Source of the DNA: Pseudorasbora parva
Taxonomy: Eukaryota; Chordata; Actinopteri; Cypriniformes; Gobionidae
DNA: 64,000 bases
Assembly (NCBI RefSeq): GCF_024679245.1
Contig: NC_090183.1
Coordinates: 21,681,207-21,745,206, forward strand
Direction: 5' to 3'
Part shown: positions 11,501 through 23,573 of the stretch, one piece after another
Numbering within the stretch: position 1 is the stretch's first letter
Layout: each line of letters starts with the position of its first letter
Program-made: the position numbers and the translations under genes
The notes under the pieces: model-generated
What the model saw: the letters and a program-made list of their open reading frames with translations, nothing else
Told to the model about the DNA's origin: nothing
Databases searched by the model: none

Positions 11501-13633
11501 CGAATAGATGGGTTGAGCTTAATTCGTTCTTTAAACAAGACCCAGATGGCTGTTTTCAATAAGATTAGACAGTGGTGTCTTGGTAAAATTAGAGGAGAAA
11601 ATCCAAAAGCATTTCAGGCTTTTATTACTGGCGGAGCAGGTACAGGAAAAAGTCATTTAATTAAAGCAATACAATATGAAGCAACGCGATTATTGTCTCC
11701 ATCGTCTTTGCACCCAGATGACATTTGTGTTCTCTTAACTGCTCCAACAGGCATTGCTGCGTACAATTTAAAGGCTTCAACAATCCATACAACATTTTGT
11801 ATTGGTACAAATGTGAAGTTGCCGTACACACCTTTAGGTGAAGAGAAGCTAAATTCTTTACGTGCAAAATTCCGTGGCCTTCAGATATTAATTATAGATG
11901 AAATATCTATGGTGGATCATAAACTTCTGGCATACATTCATGGAAGATTGCGACAAATAAAGCAAACCGCAGATTTTTCTGTTTTTGGTAATATTGCTGT
12001 CATTGCTGTTGGCGATTTCTTCCAATTACCTCCCGTGAAGGGTAAACCCCTCTTTGTGGATGTACCAGGAGTCGATTTATGGTTAAATTATTTTAAAGTT
12101 GTAGAATTAACACAGATTGTTAGGCAACAGGACAACATATTTGCTGAATTATTAAATAGATTAAGAAAGCGAAGCAGGAAATCCCCGCTAAGAAAAGAAG
12201 ATTTGGCAATACTGTCAAGGTGTGAGAACGATGAAAATAATGACTGTTTACATATTTTTTCTACAAATGATGAAGTTCATGAGCACAACCTAGAGCAATT
12301 AATTCAAATCTGCGAAGAGGTTGAAACTATAGAGGCTGAAGATTTTGCACGTAGTAAGCGGACTGGAAAATTAGCATTACTTGTTGGTCATCATGTAAAG
12401 GTTCATAATACATCCTTGGCAGCAAAGTTGCTTATAGGCATAAATGCACGTGTAATGTTAATAAAAAATCTTGATGTTGATGATGGACTAGTTAATGGTG
12501 TTTGTGGTACAGTTAAACACATTGAGCGTTCAAATAAGAATAAATTACCTGAAACTGTGTATGTCTGTTTTGATGATAGTAATGTGGGCTTAAAAAGACG
12601 AAAGCAGTGTTTGTCTGAGCCAGCAAGATTATTTCAATCTACACCGATATACGTAGAAGAGGAAACTGTTTGTACGAAAGGTGGACTTCGTCGACAGTTT
12701 CCATTAAAATTAGCATGGGCGTGCACAGTTCATAAAGTTCAGGGTTTAACTGTTGATAGTGCGGTTGTTAGTTTAAAGCGAGTTTTTACTGCTGGGCAGG
12801 CATACGTAGCATTAAGTCGGGTAAGAAGTTTGTCTGGTTTGACAATAAAAGACTTTAATGAAAAAAGCATTTATTGTAATGACAAAGTCTTTGAGGCGAT
12901 TAATGAAATGTCATGTTTTATGACAAACGACGATTTCAATATCCCAGTGCAAAACCATAATTTTTCAGTCTTTTTGTTAAATGTACAGAGTTTGCCATGT
13001 CATAAACAGGATTTGATGGTGTGCATTCAAAATTTGCAGCCCATGTGTATAGGTTTAACTGAAACATGGTTGCCTGCTTGCTATCAGCCTGACTATGTGC
13101 ATTTAGACAATTATAATTTTGTGGGTCTATCGCGCTCTACAGCATATAACAGCAATTGTCCTCTTTTCAGTGAACTAAAAGCTCAACAACATGGTGGTGT
13201 TGGGTTATACACAGTATGTGGTGTGGAAAACTCTACTATTACATTCCCAAATCTTAACTTGGAGTGCATACTGACTGACTTCACTGAAATGGGGATATTA
13301 CTTGCCGTAGTTTATAGGCCCCAAACATATACGTTGTCCATTTTCAAAGAAAATTTAGGTAAATTGATCGATTTAATGTCTTCATTACGCGATAAAATTG
13401 TACTTATAGGTGATTTTAATAATGATGCATTAAAATCACATTCTCTATGCTCTTTCATGTCAGATAGGGGTTTTATTCAACTTGTTAGACAGCCAACAAC
13501 TGAAAGAGGAACCTTAATTGATCATGTTTATGTGAAGAACATTGAAGAGTTTTCAGTGCACACAAATGTTGTGCCAGTTTACTTCAGCACACATGAGGGA
13601 GTTCTGTGTTCATTTCGAGGTTTACAGGTTTAA
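5534..13633 (+). CDS. Helentron (Helitron2-type) polyprotein: tegument-type peptidase, OTU, Rep, PIF1 helicase, endonuclease
   Basis: A single open frame of 2699 codons. Modules in order: a degenerate peptidase-like copy (about 100-215); a fuller copy (about 262-450) with K-Q-C279 and D412-S-H414, resembling the tegument-type (C76/Herpes_teg_N-like) cysteine peptidase; an OTU domain (about 578-710) with GDGNC (Cys592) and His701; a basic 18-residue repeat (about 833-950); zinc-finger-like Cys/His clusters (970-1045); a Helitron-like N region and Rep with HVH (His1474, His1476) and Tyr1680/Tyr1684; a PIF1-type helicase with GGAGTGKS (Lys2039), IIDE (Asp2122-Glu2123) and VHKVQG; an APE-like endonuclease (about 2475-2699) with Glu2510, GDFN (Asp2627) and IDH (2662-2664). 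Rep and helicase would drive rolling-circle transposition in the nucleus; the role of the peptidases is unknown. The ATG directly follows a splice acceptor. Oddity: the last endonuclease motif reads S-T-H (Thr2686) where Asp is usual. No stop or frameshift is visible, so the copy is young or maintained. Confidence 0.93.
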   Translation: MPKLKRFRMRRQPLNNKSKTDASISPVCVCPDVSGIVAGNEVRMQSTEVNEELVGVACSVVSIVKHKTHNVCTWQKSDLQDIRSEGSKLVKDMKTKGNGDGQFPHRFGGQYSVFNKSCKVTVGQELHGKKIELYEKLQEMLFSHEYSLMNINGDICSIVRHNDFYVVVDCNVRNAHGMGSNIGTSVVIFNTNWQDLVLHIDNLMTSLSADEFRICGFNVHDISSDMPSLSNTNILGEISTVKDTEKSLPSTSNEREGVNSIRGTFHQGDSKFQWPGKQCVAISLAAMAKHSVRSVFSWETKDLDNVVTVGDSLYSSLRQSGSITDPTEEKLLCIPDLPQQYTFNSNTFTFEYGDFVSGFVDVVKEEFLLSGACVRLLDGLQSMFETYDTCFLTINASTCAIIKQNGKFAIVDSHARSSTGMVDCDGLSVVVYYNSLSCVLKHIQNLAACIGGNLQAFEISGVCVHQVKSNKAAVTDLRKSGCVGEKRRFQSTTMTSDKKKDCVVVKKQKQHFKENSDISEKNSKSPVNSDVVCLGNGTNRMFDFRPMCLELKQKLSNKLHVELHGENLLLPAEIGPIGCPCKTISIVGDGNCFFRAVAQAVCGTQKSHRAIRLAIVKHMELYSDEYRCLLRCQYKSMDDYLSSSKMKFVGSWATEVEIQSTANYLGVDIYTYHNEKWLKYSCIHKRISNQGIYLTHCNDTHYEVVICVRQPDNQICYKLCQNEDNIGKMRTRQSVKPQNEVNVQHVEPVSVDRDTNNDINDKRRRYVGKYYSLKRVKSKMNVRMHSRKDHIKQRILELYHSNTEFQQHVKTATRTRYYRNVSYNNSLKQASKIKYSKNKQHKQKVKEYSKVKYCENEQHKNKVKKYSKMKYSINQQHQNKVKEYSKVKYNVNEQHKHKVKKYSKVKYHNNEKHRNTVKKQSHLKYNNNASHKENVKRKNKMKRKQLQQNKQHSDFVRKLFEERVSSGLEFVCCVCHRLLFKQQVLCCRREYYNNNPAMSLIANKCITDCFLHKCGEQCDISCDLANSCKGQLWICFTCHSKLKKGQMPAESAVNNLELQTIPEELSCLNNLEQHLISLHIPFMKLLSLPKGSQNGVHGPITCVPANVKQTTNVLPRTEAEGSFVCVKLKRKLTYKGHYKYQYVDTNKIKQALCYLKHCNKFYSEIVFNDDWFNEFTRQENEGDDDKDNTEENQVENVNVDEELHDRQQHCMFMDTCLQPVDIGQEVLDQYFDGIVNIAPAEGNTPVKMLADETNEAKCFPVLFPDGCSSFHDKRPYRLTLSRYFNTRILHADGRFAQNVEYIFYAQYLSEVQQVVSSVSIALRKGHGSSKSIPCDMFKDTESLRQVLNFDEGYRFLKPIRGTPSFWQGVQKDLFAMVRQLGIPTWFCSFSSADMRWTNLMSSILRNEGRQESLDQLEWADKCELLRRNPVTAARMFDFRWHCFLKEVLMSPVQPIGEIVDYFYRVEFQQRGSPHVHCLFWIKNAPQIDKSSDEEVVDFIDRYVTCEVPSEDEELHSVVTSVQQHSKRHSKTCKKKNTVCRFNFPKPPSMRTFICRRKVEDVPEEDEPDKDVSTNSHQDKSKSGSVNDNTNLEYARNIMTAVKTALLEEKINSVESLFNSVGINQELFEMAYKSINNSTHIVLKRQLNEVWVNQYNNFGLQCWNANMDIQYVTDAYACIVYIISYISKSEREMGLLLANAQRESTTQGNVDARQALRKLGSVYLHNREVSAQEAVYRLTNMHLKECSRNVQFIPTGEDTVRMSLPLSVIQNKLESQNLKSEEMWMTSSIDRYKNRPNQQVFNDMCLATFASEYRIIYKGQSCSNKIMLQNNLGFIVKRTRTQPAIVRFARFSVTKSPEKFYQSLLQLFLPYRVDSQLKPEGYDNYENFYREGEVSINDGSVHLVQQVVNRNRGLFEKDADVLDTAQNTVNNEDMLENAWSALCPEQQLERFECKQIRLETDQEIEGNEIIPDLINNQQIAQVEKKNSCLSRIDGLSLIRSLNKTQMAVFNKIRQWCLGKIRGENPKAFQAFITGGAGTGKSHLIKAIQYEATRLLSPSSLHPDDICVLLTAPTGIAAYNLKASTIHTTFCIGTNVKLPYTPLGEEKLNSLRAKFRGLQILIIDEISMVDHKLLAYIHGRLRQIKQTADFSVFGNIAVIAVGDFFQLPPVKGKPLFVDVPGVDLWLNYFKVVELTQIVRQQDNIFAELLNRLRKRSRKSPLRKEDLAILSRCENDENNDCLHIFSTNDEVHEHNLEQLIQICEEVETIEAEDFARSKRTGKLALLVGHHVKVHNTSLAAKLLIGINARVMLIKNLDVDDGLVNGVCGTVKHIERSNKNKLPETVYVCFDDSNVGLKRRKQCLSEPARLFQSTPIYVEEETVCTKGGLRRQFPLKLAWACTVHKVQGLTVDSAVVSLKRVFTAGQAYVALSRVRSLSGLTIKDFNEKSIYCNDKVFEAINEMSCFMTNDDFNIPVQNHNFSVFLLNVQSLPCHKQDLMVCIQNLQPMCIGLTETWLPACYQPDYVHLDNYNFVGLSRSTAYNSNCPLFSELKAQQHGGVGLYTVCGVENSTITFPNLNLECILTDFTEMGILLAVVYRPQTYTLSIFKENLGKLIDLMSSLRDKIVLIGDFNNDALKSHSLCSFMSDRGFIQLVRQPTTERGTLIDHVYVKNIEEFSVHTNVVPVYFSTHEGVLCSFRGLQV
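8032..8355 (+). repeat. In-frame 54-bp coding minisatellite (18-residue basic repeats)
   Basis: About six copies of an 18-residue unit of the form KYxxNxxHxxKVKxYSKV lie inside the Helentron ORF between the OTU domain and the zinc-finger region. The repeats keep frame and conserve Lys, Tyr and His positions while other residues vary. The segment is very basic and could bind nucleic acid or act as a nuclear-localisation region (inference). Repeat number is likely to vary between copies. Confidence 0.85.
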
Positions 13634-14228
13634 ATGTGTTGAACAACTTGTTGGACAGCTATAGCTTACGGATGCAATATATGACACTGTTCTGTACAAT
13701 GTATTGTAAATAGATATTGTTAATAGGTTCTATACAGATTTGCCTACCTGGTAAAGGAGACAAAACCATGAGGAAAAAGCTTCTCTCTAACTCCTCCTGC
13801 ATTGTTAAGCCAGTAACAAAGTATTGTTATTATGCGTAATTAATGGCAGTGTTTTCGTATTATACTTCTATCTGCAATTGTGACTGTGCTACGTATAACT
13901 GGTTGAGTGGGCTGTACAAACCATCCAGTATTAGATTTACGCAATCACACTATTTCTCAGTGTATTGTTGATGTGTGTAATTATTGGTAGTGTTTTCGTA
14001 TTATACTTATATCTGCAATTGTGACTGTGCTACGTATAACTGGTTGAGTGGGCTGTACAAACCATCCAGTATTATATTTACACAATCACACTATACCACT
14101 CAGTGTTTTTTAATGTGAATAATTAATTCCAATTTGAACCTGTTAATTAACGTTATATAAATTGTTTACATATACATTAATTAAACCCTTCATTTAAAAA
14201 TGCGTTCAAAAATCGTTGAAGCAATAAA
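13634..14228 (+). other. Helentron 3' untranslated region with polyadenylation signal
   Basis: After the TAA stop the sequence is non-coding. An AATAAA hexamer followed by a T-rich stretch lies at 14223-14228 and could end the transcript. The region also contains a 143-bp tandem duplication. The right terminus of the transposon was not identified with confidence. Confidence 0.5.
13835..14118 (+). repeat. Two-copy 143-bp tandem repeat 3' of the Helentron ORF
   Basis: Two near-identical copies in tandem share GTGTTTTCGTATTATACTT, GACTGTGCTACGTATAACTGG and GGGCTGTACAAACCATCCAG. The shared GTGTTTTCG block starts near 13847 and again near 13990. Helentrons and their non-autonomous derivatives often carry tandem repeats of roughly this size near an end (family knowledge), so this may be part of the transposon. 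Confidence 0.85.
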
Positions 14229-14433
14229 GGTTTTGTTTTTCTTGCATTGCAACAGCATGTATTAACACATATATCTATAGTTCTACTTTACATGTACATT
14301 TTAAAAAAATTCATACATAAATACACACACCGATAATTACAATACATGCACTTACACATTTAACTACTTTCTAATTAACCCATCTGTAAATATTTTGCAT
14401 ATAAATATTATAATCAATCCATAACTATTACTA

Positions 14434-14470
14434 AATAAACTATAAATAAACAAATAAACAAACAAACAAA

Positions 14471-14504
<34 letters not shown>
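14434..14504. repeat. AAAT-type microsatellite
   Basis: An imperfect start (ATAAACAAATAAACAAAC) passes into a clean run of AAAT repeats. It lies about 200 bp after the polyadenylation signal and separates the Helentron side from the tandem array side. Confidence 0.95.
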
Positions 14505-14507
<3 letters not shown>

Positions 14508-14937
14508 GTGCTATTTTGATTTCAAACTGTCAGGAAAATGTAAATATTGCTACTGTAATAATAATGATACATACTATACTTAAATATACAGAATATCATG
14601 CTAATCTAACTAGATCAATTTACACATACCATGCTGTTGCCAATACATGTTTTGCTTTTCCTTATAGTCAAATAATAACAAAAAGCAAAATACACTGGTT
14701 ATGGTACTCCAGGTTACCCACCAGGATGGGGTTCGATTCCCTGCAGTGTACATGCTTGTTATTATCAGATATGATTAATTTTATATCCTTTTTTTATATT
14801 ATTAGATTTTACACATCCACATTCTTCAATTTCTCAAACAGCGTAGTAATAATAAAAAAACTTGAATACACTATTGTAAAAACATTATTTTCACTACAAA
14901 ACAAATTCACTAATCAAAAATGTATTAAAAGTACACT
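14505..14937. other. AT-rich interval before the tandem array
   Basis: A 145-codon open frame exists at 14516-14953, but its composition is that of AT-rich non-coding DNA and it resembles nothing I know. A GGTTCGATTCC motif at 14731-14741 matches a tRNA B box, but no convincing A box or tRNA fold accompanies it. Confidence 0.4.
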
Positions 14938-15790
14938 TCACATGATTTTATAAAAGTACCTGTTTAAAATAACTGTACATGAAATGTAGGTACTCATCTT
15001 ACTCTTATGTGACACTGATAATAAAAACATCTTTACAGTTTCTGTGATTTGGCTAAAAACTCTAGTAACAAAAGTATCACCAAATTTCCCAGTCCTAAAT
15101 ATGACTTGAGAGGCCATTTGTGTCTATGTGTTTATAATGCTTCTCCTGATACACATTTCATTCAATCTCCTCCAAACTCACACAACATGAAGTAAATATA
15201 TGGAAGATCCTAAAATGTTGTGGTAAAACATATTAGAGCGATTTTAAAATATTCTCCGGTTTAAATGCAATGTGTAAATACAAATAATTATTAATAAAAA
15301 TCTATATGAATATTAAAAAACATTACTAACAAAGGAAAAACACAGAATGAGTTCTTTTGAAAATGTGAAAATGCAGAAAGTTGTGTGATGGGTAGGTTTA
15401 GAGGTAGGAGCAGTGCAGGAGGACAGAATATAAGGTTTGTACAGTATAAAAACCATTACCGAAAAGAGTCCCGAAAAAGATAGTGAACCAGACATGAGTG
15501 TGTGTGTGTGTGCGCGTGTGTAAGAGAGAGAGAGAGCCACTTTTCTGTCTAAAAAGATTACCTCTCAATGCTGTGCTTTGGCCTGCATTAAATGATTAAA
15601 CATATTATTCTGGGTTTGAATAAAAAAATTAATGTATAGAACCAGTTTATTTGTAGGGCATTGACAATATTGTTTTTATAATTAGTTAAATAATTGTGGT
15701 AATACAAATAATTATAAATAAAAAAATATAAATATAAAAAAACATTACCCCCCCCTCTCAGGATCACTCTGTGTGTGTGCGTGTGTGTGC

Positions 15791-15844
<54 letters not shown>

Positions 15845-16648
15845 ACAGGGTCTCTCACACTCTGTGTGTGTGTCACCTTGTCTCTTGTTTTTTTTTCATA
15901 ATTTAACCCTTTCATACCATAGGCTATCACAAATATCTATCACTTTATTGTGAAAAATAAGTAAAAAACTAAAACATATATTATATCTTGAATTAAATAC
16001 TGGTCTTCTGAACTTACAAAATTTTAAGCTGCAAAAAAATACATTTGCACATAATTGAAAGTAATATCCTAATACTTTTAATTGTTTTCTATAACATGGG
16101 CTTTAAAGAAGGTCATGTGCTGTGTTTGCAAAGATCACGTATGAGACCTCTCTAAACTAATTATTTATTGATAGAATTCAAATGGATTAAAAAAAAAAAA
16201 TTCACATGATTTTATAAAAGTGGCTGTTTATAATAAACTTCCATAAATTATATGCACGCATATTACTCTTACCTGACACTGATATTAAAATCATTGTTAC
16301 GGTCTCTGTGATTTGGCTTAATTTATTTTTAAGAGAAGTGTAAGGATAATACAACTTCAGCATTTGGACAGTATTCTGCACTCATTTTGAAATTGACATT
16401 TGACATCATCTGACATAAAATTAAAGAATAAAATGTAATTGATCTCAGAGATGTGAGTGTTGTGGTTCCTGGTCATAGCAGCACCAGTTGCTGCAGTTAA
16501 TGAGGTGAATTCAAATGACTTTGACATAGTCCCATTATTTATTTTTTCCCATATTAAATGCCTATTGCCTGCTGTGCACAGTTAAGCTGATGCCACCGGG
16601 GTGGCGGTGCCCCCGGCTTGGGCCCGTCATCGCTGCTCGCAGCTTTAA
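14938..16648 (+). repeat. Array unit U0 (partial, diverged left-edge unit)
   Basis: The first 310 bp are a degraded mosaic: a block like CATGATTTTATAAAAGT...GACACTGATA, then a block like TCATTCAATCTCCTCCAAACT, with the GC-rich portion missing. Some of it (near 15230) matches a variant seen elsewhere only near 43275. From about 15330 it matches the standard unit, with a short GT tract near 15500 and a longer one at 15770-15842. It has the version of the AT-rich portion that joins directly to a CCCCCCCTCTC run. Confidence 0.75.
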
Positions 16649-17909
16649 TTATTATTATTATTATTATTTTTTTTTTTTTTTTACGCGACTATTTGGGCAT
16701 TTTTGGGGCCCTTCCCATGCTCGAAAACTCTTGAAACTTTGCACACGCATCAGAATGCGCGGCCATCAGGGCCGGGCTGAGGCTGGGACCCGGGCGTGGC
16801 AGGGGGGCTCGACAGCGCCCCCTAAAGTGGGCTCTGAAAACATGGTCTATAAATCAAACCAACTTGCACGTACATATATGAAACTCGGTACACATATAGA
16901 GCTCATCGGGCCGAACAACTTTCGTGCTCTAAGTTATGCGTCAGCCCAACAGGAAGTGAGCTATTATGGGTTGTTCGGAAAACGCATGCTGTGGAATTTG
17001 CGATACTCCTCCTAGACGATTCACCCGATCAGCACCAAACTCAGTCAGCATGAAGTCAAGACACTGAGGATGCCAAATTGCGAGCAACTTTCTGATTTCT
17101 CAAACGGTTTGGCCGTGGCGAAGAGACGAATTTATGGCGAGAAAAAGGAAACAGGAAGTGTGTTATAACTTTTGCATACATTAATTCATTTTGATGAAAC
17201 TTCAGCTGTGTGTTCGTTGTAAGAGGCCGATCACATGGATATGACTTTTGTGAGACAAAGTTATAGCGCCACCAACTGGCAGCAGGAAGTGTGTCACTTT
17301 CAAAATTGCTTTAAATCCCCATCTTATTTTCACCCGATTTACTTCAAACTTCATCAGTATTATGTCAAAACATAGCAGATATAGACATATGAATGGATTC
17401 CTGATTCTAGAAAAACTGTTGTCATGGCAACGTGTCAAAGTCCAATAATCTTTTTTGGTGTTTTTGAGACTCTTCACATGCTTGAAATTGCATGAAACTC
17501 AACACACACATCAGACATGCTGTCCAGAAGATGCAAGCAAAGATTCAGAAACGGGCGTGGTAGAGGGGCTCAGTAGCGCCATCTTTTGTCCAAAGCGGGG
17601 GGTTAGTTTTATCTACATTCACCAAACTCGGTATATATATTGTACATTTTGAGCCGGACAACTTTCTAATTTACTGTCATTAGCTCTGACCAACAGGAAG
17701 TCAGATAATTTGGTTGGAAGATAACAAGAAGTCGAAAGCGAGCTCTGAGTTTTTACCTTCTCCTCAAAAGCGATTCATTCAATCTCCTCCAAACTCGGAC
17801 AACATGAAGCAAATATACAGAAGATGCTAAAATGTGAACGGTTATTGGATATCTCAAACGGTTTTCCCTTAGCAAAAGGCTAAAAAAGACAAAAGAGAGA
17901 CACAAGTAA

Positions 17910-19281
<1,372 letters not shown>

Positions 19282-19431
19282 GTTGGATATGTCCTAGGGA
19301 ACACTGTTTTGAAGATAAAACTATTGTTGTTATTGCAAAACAGTGTTTTCAGACAGTGAAATAAAAACAATGTTCTCTCACTGTTTAGATTTTGTGTCTG
19401 TCATTCCCCTCCCTCTCCCTCTCTCAGGATC

Positions 19432-19508
<77 letters not shown>

Positions 19509-21270
19509 AGGGGGTCTCTCTCACTCTGTGTGTGTGTCACCTTTTCTCTTGTGTTTTCATAATTTAACCCTTTCATATCATAGGCTATCACAAATATCCA
19601 TCACTTTATTGTGAAAAATAAGTAAAAAACTAAAACATATATTATATCTTTAATTAAATACTGGTCTTCTGAACTTACAAAATTTTGAGCTGCAAAAAAT
19701 ATATTTGCACATAATTGAAAGTGATGTCCCAATACTTTTAATTGTTTTCTATAACATGGGCGTTAAAGAAGGTCATGTGCTGTGTTTGCAAAGATCACGT
19801 ATGACACCTCTTTAAACTAATTATTTATTGATAGAATTCAAATGGATGAAAAAAGTTAATTTCACATGATCTTATTAAAGTGCCTGTTTATAATAAACTT
19901 CCATAAATTATATGCACGCATATTACTCTTACCTGACACTGATATTAAAATCATTGTTGCGGTCTCTGTGATTTGGCTTAATTTATTTTTAAGAGAAGTG
20001 TAAGGATAATACAACTTCAGCATTTGGACAGTATTCTGCACTCATTTGAAATTGACATTTGACATCATCTGACATAAAATTAAAGAATAAAATGTAATTG
20101 ATCTCAGAGATGTGAGTGTTGTGGTTCCTGGTCATAGCAGCACCAGTTGCTGCAGTTAATGAGGTGAATTCAATTGACTTTGACATAGTCCCTTTATTTA
20201 TTTTTTCCCATATTAAATGCCTATTGGCCTGCTGCGCACAGTTAAGCTGATGCCACCGGGGTGGCGGTGCCCCCGGCTTGGGCCCGTCATCGCTGCTCGC
20301 AGCTTTAATTATTATTATTATTATTATTTTAACCCGACTATTTGGGCATTTTTGGGCCCCTTCCCATGCTCGAAAACTCTTGAAACTTTGCACACGCATC
20401 AGAATGCGCGGCCATCAGGGCCGGGCTGAGGCTGGGACCCGGGCGTGGCAGGGGGGCTCGACAGCGCCCCCTAAAGTGGGGTCTGAAAACGTGGTCTATA
20501 AATCAAACACACTTACACGTACATATATGAAACTCGGTACACATATAGAGCTCATCGGGCCGAACAACTTTCGTGCTCTAAGTTATGTGTCAGCCCAACA
20601 GGAAGTGAGCTATTATGGGTTGTTCGGAAAACGCATGCTGTGGAATTTGCGATACTCCTCCTAGACGATTCACCCGATCAGCACTAAACTCGGTCAGCAT
20701 GAAGTCAAGACACTGAGGATGCTAAATTGCAAGCGAATTTTTGATATCTCAAACGGTTTGGCCGTGGCGAAGAGACAAATTTATGGCGAGAAAAGGGAAA
20801 CAGGAAGTGTGTTATAACTTTTGCATACATTAATTCATTTTGATGAAACTTCAGCTGTGTGTTCGTTGTAAGAGGCCGATCACATGGATATGACTTTTGT
20901 GAGTCAAAGTTATAGCGCCACCAACTGGCAGCAGGAAGTGTCACTTTTGTCCAAAGAGGAGGGTTAGTTTTATCTACATTCACCAAACTCGGTATATATA
21001 TTGTACATTTCGAGCCGGATAACTTTCTAATTTACAGTCATTAGCTCTGACCAACAGGAAGTCAGATAATTTGGTTGGAAGATAACAAGAAGTGGAAAGC
21101 GAGCTCTTAGTTTTTACCTTCTCCTCAAAAGCGATTCATTCAATCTCCTCCAAACTCGGACAACATGAAGTAAATATACAGAAGATGCTAAAATGCGAAC
21201 GGTTATTGGATATCTCAAACGGTGTTCCCGTAGCAAAAGCCTAAAAAACACAAAATAAGCACACAAGTGC

Positions 21271-22401
<1,131 letters not shown>

Positions 22402-22559
22402 GTGGGATATGTCCTAGAGAACACTGTTTTGAAGATAAAACTATATTGTTGATATATTAAAACAGTGTTTTCAGACAGTGAAATAAAAACAATGTTCTCT
22501 CACTGTTTAGATTTTGTGTCTGTCATTCCCCTTCCCCCTCCCTCTCTCAGGATCACTCT

Positions 22560-22563
<4 letters not shown>

Positions 22564-22647
<84 letters not shown>

Positions 22648-22654
22648 CTCTCTC

Positions 22655-22697
<43 letters not shown>
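22564..22697. repeat. Doubled GT microsatellite (U2)
   Basis: Two GT runs (about 22564-22645 and 22659-22697) separated by a GGTCTCTCTCACTC block that is itself repeated after the second run, suggesting slippage or local duplication. Confidence 0.95.
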
Positions 22698-23490
22698 AGG
22701 GGGTCTCTCTCACTCTGTGTGTGTCGCCTTGTCTCTTGTTTTTTTCATAATTTAACCCTTTCATATCATAATTGCTATCAGCAATATCTATCACTTTATT
22801 GTGAAAAATAAGTTAAAAATTTTTTATTATATATATGTAATACTGGTCTTCTGAACTTACAATATTTTGAGCTGCAAAAAATACATTTGCACATAATTGA
22901 AAGTGATATCCTAATACTTTTAATTGTATTCTATAACATAGGCTTTAAAGAAGGTCATGTGCTGTGTTTGCAAAGATCACGTATGACACCTCTTTAAACT
23001 AATTATTTATTGATAGAATTCAAATGGATAAAAAAATTAAATTTCACATGAATTTATAAAAGTGGCTGTTTATAATAAACTTCCTTAAATTATATGCACG
23101 CATATTACTCTTACCTGACACTGATATTAAAATCATTGTTGCGGTCTCTGTGATTTGGCTTAATTTATTTTTAAGAGAAGTGTAAGGATAATACAACTTC
23201 AGCATTTGGACAGTATTCTGCACTCATTTTGAAATTGACATTTGACATCATCTGACATAAAATTAATGAATAAAATGTAATTGATCTCATAGATGTGACT
23301 GTTGTGGTTCCTGGTCATAGCAGCACCAGTTGCTGCAGTTAATGAGGTGAATTCAAATGACTTTGACATAGTCCCTTTATTTATTTTTTCCCATATTAAA
23401 TGCCTATTGGCCTGCTGTGCACAGTTAAGCTGATGCCACCGGGGTGGTGGTGCCCCCGGCTTGGGCCCATCATCGCTGCTCGCAGCTTTA

Positions 23491-23542
23491 TTAGGGCCCA
23501 AGCCCTGAAAGGGCGCAGAGCCCTATTGTTCTTCTAAGGATT

Positions 23543-23573
<31 letters not shown>

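Noticed and set aside
12958..13633. Reading the C-terminal endonuclease as a separate LINE inserted behind the helicase
   Set aside because: It is in frame with the helicase, without any stop or insertion signature and with no reverse transcriptase; an appended APE-like endonuclease is a known Helentron feature.
14731..14741. tRNA B-box-like GGTTCGATTCC
   Set aside because: No A box at suitable spacing and no cloverleaf could be drawn; likely chance or a heavily eroded SINE.
14516..14953. 145-codon ORF between the Helentron and the array
   Set aside because: AT-rich composition, no recognisable domain, and its end overlaps the start of the tandem array.
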